This document shows positions 59,037 to 64,000 of a stretch of 64,000 nt of DNA, piece after piece (positions within the stretch are counted from its first letter, which is position 1; each line of letters opens with the position of its first letter). The notes under the pieces are model-generated. The model was not told the DNA's origin. It ran no database searches and saw only the letters and a list, made by a program, of their open reading frames with translations. Both the position numbers and the translations under genes were made by a program. Source of the stretch: Shinella zoogloeoides. GTDB taxonomy: Bacteria > Pseudomonadota > Alphaproteobacteria > Rhizobiales > Rhizobiaceae. The stretch is from assembly GCF_022682305.1 (NCBI RefSeq), contig NZ_CP093528.1, positions 186,001 through 250,000 of the forward strand, read 5' to 3'.

Positions 59037-59365
59037 TGACAAGCAAGACGACGAACAAGTTTTCTCCCGAAGTGCGCGCCCGCGCCGTTCGAATGGTTGT
59101 CGAGCATGAAGCAGAGCATCCTTCGCGGTGGGCGGCCGTGTCTTCCATAGCTGCCAAGATCGGCTGCTCGGCGCATACGCTCAATGAATGGGTGAAGAAG
59201 GCTGAGGTGGACAGCGGCAAGCGAGCTGGCCTGCCGAGTGACGTCGCCGAGAAGATGAAGGCTCTGGAGCGGGAGAACCGCGAGCTTCGTCAGGCCAACG
59301 AGATTTTGCGCAAAGCCTCTGCGTATTTTGCGATGGCGGAGCTCGACCGCCCAATGAAGCGATGA
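59036..59365 (+). CDS. IS3-family transposase orfA
   Basis: This 109-residue HTH_Tnp_1 protein ([49 protein letters not shown]) has a C-terminal leucine-zipper-like [15 protein letters not shown]. It is fused to orfB by programmed frameshift in IS3 elements. Confidence 0.9.
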   Translation: MTSKTTNKFSPEVRARAVRMVVEHEAEHPSRWAAVSSIAAKIGCSAHTLNEWVKKAEVDSGKRAGLPSDVAEKMKALERENRELRQANEILRKASAYFAMAELDRPMKR

Positions 59366-60267
59366 TTTCCTTCATCGACGAACACCGCTCGGTGCTCGGG
59401 GTCGAGCCGATCTGCAGGCTGCTGCCGATTGCCCCGTCCACCTATTATGAAGTCGTCGCCAAGCGCACGGACGTGGGTCGCCTATCGGCCCGCGCCCGGC
59501 GCGATATGGCTATGAAAGTCGAGATACGCCGGGTGTTCAACGAGAACTTCCAGGTCTATGGCGTGCGGAAAGTGTGGCGACAGTTGCAGCGAGAAGGCTT
59601 CGATATCGCTCGCTGCACCGTCGCAAGGCTCATGAGAATGATGGGTCTTCAAGGCATCATTCGTGGCAAGCCGATCAAAACCACTGTATCGGACAAGTCT
59701 GCCCCGTGTCCGCTCGACCGCGTCAATCGCCACTTCAAGGCTCCCGCGCCGAACATGCTGTGGTTATCCGATTTCACCTATGTCGCGACCTGGCAGGGCT
59801 TCGTTTACGTGGCCTTCGTGATCGATGCCTTTGCCCGACGTATCGTCGGTTGGCGGGCAAGCCGGACTGCCCATGCGGGCTTTGTCCTCGATGCTCTGGA
59901 GCAGGCACTTCATGATCGGCGGCCCGTCAAACGGGGCGGGCTGGTTCATCATTCCGACCGCGGCTCGCAATACGTGTCGATTCGCTATTCTGAGCGGCTG
60001 GCGGAGGCGGGCATCGAGCCGTCTGTCGGGAGCGTCGGTGATTCCTATGACAACGCTCTCGCCGAAACGATCAACGGCCTTTACAAAGCCGAGGTCATCC
60101 ATCGCCGGGGACCATGGCGCAACTTCGAAGCCGTGGAGTTCGCCACACTCGAATGGGTGGACTGGTTCAACAACCGACGCCTTCTGGAGCCCATCGGCAA
60201 CATACCGCCAGCCGAGGCAGAAGAACGATACCATGCCATGCTGGACGCGCCAGCCATGGCCGCATAA
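59362..60267 (+). CDS. IS3-family transposase orfB
   Basis: This 301-residue DDE integrase-core protein has [28 protein letters not shown] (first D), [14 protein letters not shown] (second D) and a C-terminal E in [13 protein letters not shown]. Overlaps orfA by four bases (ATGA). Confidence 0.92.
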   Translation: MISFIDEHRSVLGVEPICRLLPIAPSTYYEVVAKRTDVGRLSARARRDMAMKVEIRRVFNENFQVYGVRKVWRQLQREGFDIARCTVARLMRMMGLQGIIRGKPIKTTVSDKSAPCPLDRVNRHFKAPAPNMLWLSDFTYVATWQGFVYVAFVIDAFARRIVGWRASRTAHAGFVLDALEQALHDRRPVKRGGLVHHSDRGSQYVSIRYSERLAEAGIEPSVGSVGDSYDNALAETINGLYKAEVIHRRGPWRNFEAVEFATLEWVDWFNNRRLLEPIGNIPPAEAEERYHAMLDAPAMAA

Positions 60268-60306
60268 CTTAAACCAAACGGTCTCCGGTAAACTCGGCGC
60301 GGTTCA

Positions 60307-60644
60307 AATTGCTTTCAATCCCCGCACGCTCAAATGGGTTGATATTGCGTGGCTTGACGGCGTTGATTCTAGCCAGCGGTATTTCCGATCCGATTACGGG
60401 AGAGGAGTTATTTGGCTCAACAAAAGTAGAATGGTATGAGCTGTCAGAGAGGGGGCAACTTTTGAAGTTGGCTCAAAGTACCACAATTGCTCAGACAATA
60501 TTAATTTCAACAGATGGGCTTAGGAGATTTAATTTTAGCTCGAGTTTGGTAGCGGATTTGATGGGCGGCGCTTACTTGAAAGAGCAGGGGTTCGATCTCT
60601 CTACGATGCGTAGAACTTCAAGTTTCTTGAAGGGTGTGCTCTGA
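60307..60644 (+). pseudogene. Unrecognised gene fragment between two IS elements
   Basis: The open frame 60309-60644 reads ISDPITGEELFGSTKVEWYELSERGQLLKLAQ and ends FLKGVL. It begins directly at the IS end, so its true N-terminus is lost. AT-richer than the host. Function unknown. Confidence 0.5.
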
Positions 60645-60779
60645 ATGGTGAAGCGTGCTATATATGCAGTAGTAATCACTGCAATATTCCTGCTGACTGC
60701 TTTTTTGGTATGGTTTTACGGGCCTCTGGTCGCAAGCTCTCTGGAGAGCACATTAAGAGAGGTGGCTCGGTTTGTCTGA
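60645..60779 (+). pseudogene. Small membrane protein, C-terminus cut by an IS
   Basis: This 44-residue product begins MVKRAIYAVVITAIFLLTAFLVWF (one transmembrane helix). Its TGA stop consists of the first bases of the following IS, so the true end is unknown. Its ATG is one base after the TGA of the preceding fragment, so they were probably co-translated. Confidence 0.5.
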
Positions 60780-60818
60780 ACAGCTTCGGGCGTTTCGCTA
60801 AGTGGATTTCCGCCTCGA

Positions 60819-61649
60819 TTATGCCGCCACCATCATTGGTGTCAGCGCGTTGAAGTAGGCCTGATCCGGCGTCCGCCGGTCAAGGGATGAATGTGGGCGT
60901 CTGGTGTTGTAGAAGTTCAGATATCGGGCGATGCCAGCGCGTGCCTCGGACACAGTCTTGTAGGCATGGAGGTAGACTTCCTCGTATTTGATCGAACGCC
61001 AGAGCCGCTCGACGAAGACATTGTCTCGCCACGCACCCTTGCCATCCATCGAGATGGCGATCTGTGACCTCTTCAGCACGGCGGTGAAGTCGATGGAGGT
61101 GAACTGCGATCCCTGGTCGGTATTGAAGATTTCCGGCCTGCCATGACGGGCAAGTGCCTCCTCCACCGCCTCGATGCAGAAGGCTGCTTCCATCGTGATC
61201 GACAACCGCCATGACAAGACCTTCCGGCTGAACCAGTCCACGACGGCGCACAGATAGACAAATCCCCGCGCCATGGGGATGTAGGTCAGGTCCATTGCCC
61301 ACACCTGATTGGGCCGAGTGACTGCCAGCTTTCGTAGGAGGTAGGGATAAATTTTGTGCCCTGGCGCTGGTTTCGAGGTGTTCGGGCGGCGGTAGATCGC
61401 CTCGATGCCCATCTTCTTCATCAGCGTGGCGACGTGTCGCCGCCCGGTCTCCAGACCTTCTCCTCTCAAGAGCCCTTGCAACATCCGACTTCCGGCAAAG
61501 GGGTAGTCGAGATGCAATTCGTCAATCCGGCGCATAAGGGCCAGATCGCCGTCAGACACCGGACGAGGCAGATAGTAGACGCTGCCACGGCTGAAGCCGA
61601 GAAGCTTCGCCTGGCGCACGACGGATAGCTTGTGCTCGCGGTCGATCAT
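60819..61649 (-). CDS. IS3-family transposase orfB (second element)
   Basis: This 276-residue DDE transposase has MDLTYIPMARGFVYLCAVVDWFSRKVLSW (first D), IFNTDQGSQFTSIDF (second D) and the final E in RLWRSIKYEEVYL. The rve integrase-core region matches IS3. Overlaps orfA by four bases. Confidence 0.92.
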   Translation of the reverse strand: MIDREHKLSVVRQAKLLGFSRGSVYYLPRPVSDGDLALMRRIDELHLDYPFAGSRMLQGLLRGEGLETGRRHVATLMKKMGIEAIYRRPNTSKPAPGHKIYPYLLRKLAVTRPNQVWAMDLTYIPMARGFVYLCAVVDWFSRKVLSWRLSITMEAAFCIEAVEEALARHGRPEIFNTDQGSQFTSIDFTAVLKRSQIAISMDGKGAWRDNVFVERLWRSIKYEEVYLHAYKTVSEARAGIARYLNFYNTRRPHSSLDRRTPDQAYFNALTPMMVAA

Positions 61650-61957
61650 TTCTTTCCGCCCAGCAATCCCGCCTTGCCGAGCGCACCGGATAAAAAATCG
61701 TTCTCCAGTGTCAGTTCGCCGATTTTCGCGTGCAGCGTTTTGACATCGATGGTCGGACCCGACGGCTCCGCTTTCGTTTCATCGCCGAACACACCTGTCG
61801 CCCCCTCAAGGAGCTGGTCTTTCCATTGCTTGATCTGGTTGGCGTGCACATCGAACTGCTGGGACAACTCCACCAGCGTCTGCTCACCTCGGATGGCGGC
61901 AAGTGCCACCTTCGCCTTGAAAGCCGGGCTATGGTTCCGGCGCGGTCGTCTCGTCAT
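61646..61957 (-). CDS. IS3-family transposase orfA (second element)
   Basis: This 103-residue HTH protein (RRNHSPAFKAKVALAAIRGEQTLVELSQQFDVHANQIKQWKDQLLEG) ends with a zipper-like LTLENDFLSGALGKAGLL. The Met at 61957 matches typical starts. Confidence 0.88.
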   Translation of the reverse strand: MTRRPRRNHSPAFKAKVALAAIRGEQTLVELSQQFDVHANQIKQWKDQLLEGATGVFGDETKAEPSGPTIDVKTLHAKIGELTLENDFLSGALGKAGLLGGKK

Positions 61958-62102
61958 GGTCTCTCCTGTTCCCGGCATCTAAGCCGAAGTCAGGCAGAAA
62001 CTCCACTTATCCCCGCTGTGCAGATTTCCCGAGCCAGCTCTAAGAGCGGAGCTCCCGAATTGCCAACCCCCTGACGGAATCCTTAGCGATGATTGCAATT
62101 CC

Positions 62103-62747
62103 GTGTTCGCCCGCCTCGGCCAAGTTGGCGATCTTTTCGGGCCGATCTCGTCCCTTTTCTCCGGGCTTGCCCTTCTTGCTGTCGCGGTGACAATTTGGAT
62201 TGACGTCTCGAGCCGCCGGGTTAGCAGAAAGCCTTTGGTCATTTGTCAAATAAGCGAAGTAGAACGTATCGTATTTGATGAGCCCGTATCGACTAGGCCT
62301 CGAGGCGTGCGATTTAAAGCCAGCTTCGATGTACGGGCGCTGAATGATGTCGCTATGAATGTGGTGGTTAGCGCGAAGTTGAAAGGTAAAGGATGGGCCA
62401 AAACAATGGAACAGGTGCCTTTACCTGTCCCATTGACGCATGGAGGTGGGGCCGAAACCATAACCGTTGCAGTCCGGTTGGATGCGTCTGGTATCGGCGA
62501 TCTAATACGGTCGTATGACCAGCGCGAGGAAATTGCGCTCGAGGTGAGCGCAGCGTGTCAAAGCCTCGAAGGAATTAGGTGGACCACCAGCGTTGATTAC
62601 GTGCTCAGTTTTCGAGACTCGGATGGTGAGAAAATAAAAGCGTTAGATGCGACAGATCAGGCTGTATGCGAGGCGCAATGGGCCAATCAAGTGATGGTGC
62701 AGCCCGAGTATCGTGTGCGTGTTGGTAGTTGGAATCATCTACGGTGA
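62103..62747 (+). CDS. Membrane-anchored protein of unknown function
   Basis: This product of about 214 residues has an N-terminal transmembrane helix (SSLFSGLALLAVAVTIWID) then a beta-rich cytoplasmic or periplasmic domain. It starts from GTG at 62103, but the frame is open back to the IS boundary at 62022, so the N-terminus may be truncated. AT-richer than the host. No family is recognised. Confidence 0.55.
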   Translation: MFARLGQVGDLFGPISSLFSGLALLAVAVTIWIDVSSRRVSRKPLVICQISEVERIVFDEPVSTRPRGVRFKASFDVRALNDVAMNVVVSAKLKGKGWAKTMEQVPLPVPLTHGGGAETITVAVRLDASGIGDLIRSYDQREEIALEVSAACQSLEGIRWTTSVDYVLSFRDSDGEKIKALDATDQAVCEAQWANQVMVQPEYRVRVGSWNHLR

Positions 62748-62981
62748 GTTTTCTCACGATGTGTGGCTCGTGAGCGGTTACGCGCCGCACGGGTTAAATG
62801 AGAGTTCTCTGAGCTAACTTGGATTCGAGCTTGAGGGCGGGGAGCCCTATGAGCGTTACTTCTGTGGCCAAAAGACTCAGTTGTCCTCGGACTGCACGCA
62901 TAACCATACTCATGTACACGCCCCTAGACAATTCCTCCGGAAAGCCCTACAAAACCAGCATTCCAATGGTCTCCGGGTCGG

Positions 62982-63007
62982 GTTCAAATCTCTCTAGCAG
63001 CACCATT
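62982..63007 (+). repeat. Third att copy (26 bp)
   Basis: Twenty-six bases from the T arm of tRNA-Thr to just beyond the CCA recur here, after which ordinary host sequence begins. It marks the distal end of the second island. Confidence 0.9.
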
Positions 63008-63085
63008 TTTCCCCATTGGAAATGCTGGTTACTCAGGCGCTTATGGTGCTGAGGCGCGGTGCGAGCACCGTTCCCTTCGCCCTCA

Positions 63086-63193
63086 TCATTGGATGATGCA
63101 CGTCCCCGGCCAATCGCTGCACTGGCGGCCCGCGCAGTTCGATAAAGCCAGAGTGACGAGCAGGATGCAGGTGATGGTGGCAATTTTCCTCAA
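63086..63193 (-). CDS. Small lipoprotein
   Basis: This 35-residue product from a TTG start (63193, AAAGGA eight bases upstream) reads RKIATITCILLVTLALSNCAG: a lipoprotein signal with the lipobox Cys, then GRQCSDWPGTCIIQ. Such tiny lipoproteins of the Rhizobiaceae are unannotated; the long upstream frame to 63340 is rejected. Confidence 0.55.
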   Translation of the reverse strand: MRKIATITCILLVTLALSNCAGRQCSDWPGTCIIQ

Positions 63194-63594
63194 TGCGTCG
63201 TTCCTTTGCGTCCGACAATATACTCGGCATTCGACAAATCGACCGGGCCGCCGGCCAACTCGATACCGGCCGCCCAGCGATGCGCCGTTCATGCCGGCGG
63301 TCAATCCCGCCAGAGGGGGCAGTACCCCATGCCGAAACACATGGACGGGAGCTGTGTCAACCGGACCGTAGGATTATCCGCCGGGCCTGTCGTCGGCCAA
63401 GGGGCACGTCGCCGACCGAATCTCGAGCGGTGTCGCGCCAGGAGAAACGGTCGGCCTCACTTTTTCCCTTCGGAGCAGCACGGCTCGGCCCTTGGCTTTG
63501 TGTGCCTTGCCCATCGCAAGCCCCTGCTCCGGCGCTACTTCTCGCAGGCGCGGAAACCCGATATTGCGGAAGGGTCGCGTTACGGGGATCGCTC
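63194..63594. other. Region without a supported gene
   Basis: Several overlapping frames exist, but none has a good start or recognisable content. I see no clear terminator or RNA gene. It probably contains the promoter of the gene at 63595. Confidence 0.4.
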
Positions 63595-64000
63595 ATGGAT
63601 TTCATGCGTCTGCTACAGTCGCTGGAGGAACTGCTCTACGAGCTGGCGTCCTGGCTCGTCTTCTATCCGGTGACGCTCTGGCGCACGCTTACCCGCCCGC
63701 GCGAGATGATGCGCTATGCCGACAGCGAGCTCGGCGATACGCTTGAAAAACGCTATACGGATACGCTAAGTCCACCGCTCTTCCTGCTTCTCACGCTCCT
63801 CCTTGCCCATGGACTGGAACTGGCGCTGATCGCGCGCCGGGATGACAGCCTGTTGCCTGCCGTCATGCGGGACGATGCGAACCTGCTCATCTTCCGCGCC
63901 TTCCTGTTCAGCATCTTCCCTCTGCTCATGGCGGTGCGGCTTTTGAAACGGGCCGGTCTTCCGCTCGATCGTGAAACGCTGAAGGCGCCGTTCTATAGCC
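63595..64000 (+). CDS. Conserved membrane protein, N-terminal part
   Basis: The frame is open to the end of the window (135 codons). The product has at least two transmembrane stretches (LSPPLFLLLTLLLAHGLELAL, LLIFRAFLFSIFPLLMAVRLL) after a hydrophobic start region (LASWLVFYPVTLWRTLTRP). It resembles the Yip1/permease-like membrane proteins of Rhizobium. The C-terminus is outside. Confidence 0.7.
   Translation, partial: MDFMRLLQSLEELLYELASWLVFYPVTLWRTLTRPREMMRYADSELGDTLEKRYTDTLSPPLFLLLTLLLAHGLELALIARRDDSLLPAVMRDDANLLIFRAFLFSIFPLLMAVRLLKRAGLPLDRETLKAPFYS

Larger units (their letters stand above)
58986..60306 (+). mobile_element. IS3-family element (IS407 group-like)
   Basis: The left end TGAACCGCACCGGGTTTGCC and the right end, read inward, TGAACCGCGCCGAGTTTACC are closely matched inverted repeats. 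It contains orfA and orfB in the plus direction with a short overlap. It breaks the DUF262 gene. Confidence 0.9.
60777..62022 (-). mobile_element. IS3-family element (second type)
   Basis: Contains orfA and orfB of another IS3 group in the minus direction. The ends are imperfect: TG-A-ACAGC on the left and TG-C-ACAGC read inward from the right, then TAAGTGGA and related TTTCnGCCT. No clear target duplication was found, so the bounds are approximate. Confidence 0.7.
55708..63007. mobile_element. Decayed second integrative element at the same tRNA-Thr
   Basis: The region between the second and third att copies carries a tyrosine integrase beginning 75-131 bp from the att site, broken by an IS, a broken DUF262 gene, two more IS elements and two unrecognised fragments. 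The gene order (att, integrase next to it) is that of a tandemly integrated island. No plausible structural phage genes remain. Confidence 0.82.

Noticed and set aside
1..64000. CRISPR arrays
   Set aside because: No regularly spaced short direct repeats were seen; the repeats present are att, IS, paralogue and DGR repeats.

Overview
The window looks like a GC-rich chromosome segment from an alphaproteobacterium of the Rhizobiaceae (Rhizobium, Shinella or Agrobacterium type). The host gene order murA, DUF2948, hisD, UPF0262, phosphatase, infA, maf, yacG, tRNA-Phe is typical of that group. The window contains a tRNA-Thr gene that has captured two elements in tandem.

Layout: 1-11870 is host chromosome: the end of an M20 amidohydrolase, three tandem small secreted paralogues, chorismate mutase, galE, a P-loop ATPase, an aminotransferase, tRNA-Phe and the murA-to-yacG cluster. 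At 11871-11945 is tRNA-Thr(GGT). The last part of this tRNA (57 bp, 11894-11950) is repeated at 55708-55764, which bounds a prophage of about 43.8 kb. A third, 26-bp copy at 62982-63007 bounds a decayed second island of about 7.2 kb, made of a broken integrase, a broken DUF262 gene and three insertion sequences. Host sequence resumes at about 63008.

The prophage has a leftward arm (12001-23091) that runs from early genes through a diversity-generating retroelement (DGR) to a Lar-like protein, a DnaQ-like exonuclease and two tyrosine recombinases. Most joints are ATGA-type overlaps. A CI/LexA-like repressor (24170-24850) and palindromic sites with GCGTA/TACGC arms occupy the control region. 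The rightward arm carries two DNA methyltransferases, a replication-type HTH protein and a NusG-like factor. These are followed by a terminator, a lambda-like head module (GpA terminase, GpW, lambda-type portal, protease, capsid, DUF2190), a Mu-like contractile tail and baseplate, tail-fibre candidates, and holin/SAR endolysin/Rz/Rz1 lysis genes.

The most striking system is the DGR at 16419-20050. One template repeat (TR, 17637-17757) serves two paralogous C-type-lectin/FGE-fold target genes, with an Avd gene and a reverse transcriptase carrying the DGR-type GNLTSQ and YMDD motifs. Counting by eye, VR1 differs from TR at 13 positions and VR2 at 15. All 28 differences fall on template adenines and none elsewhere in 121 bp. 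Each VR is followed, 17 bp away, by a GC-rich hairpin with a 4-nt loop, although the two hairpins differ in sequence. The targets sit in the leftward early operon, far from the tail genes, which leaves open what they bind and whether they are virion or lysogen proteins.
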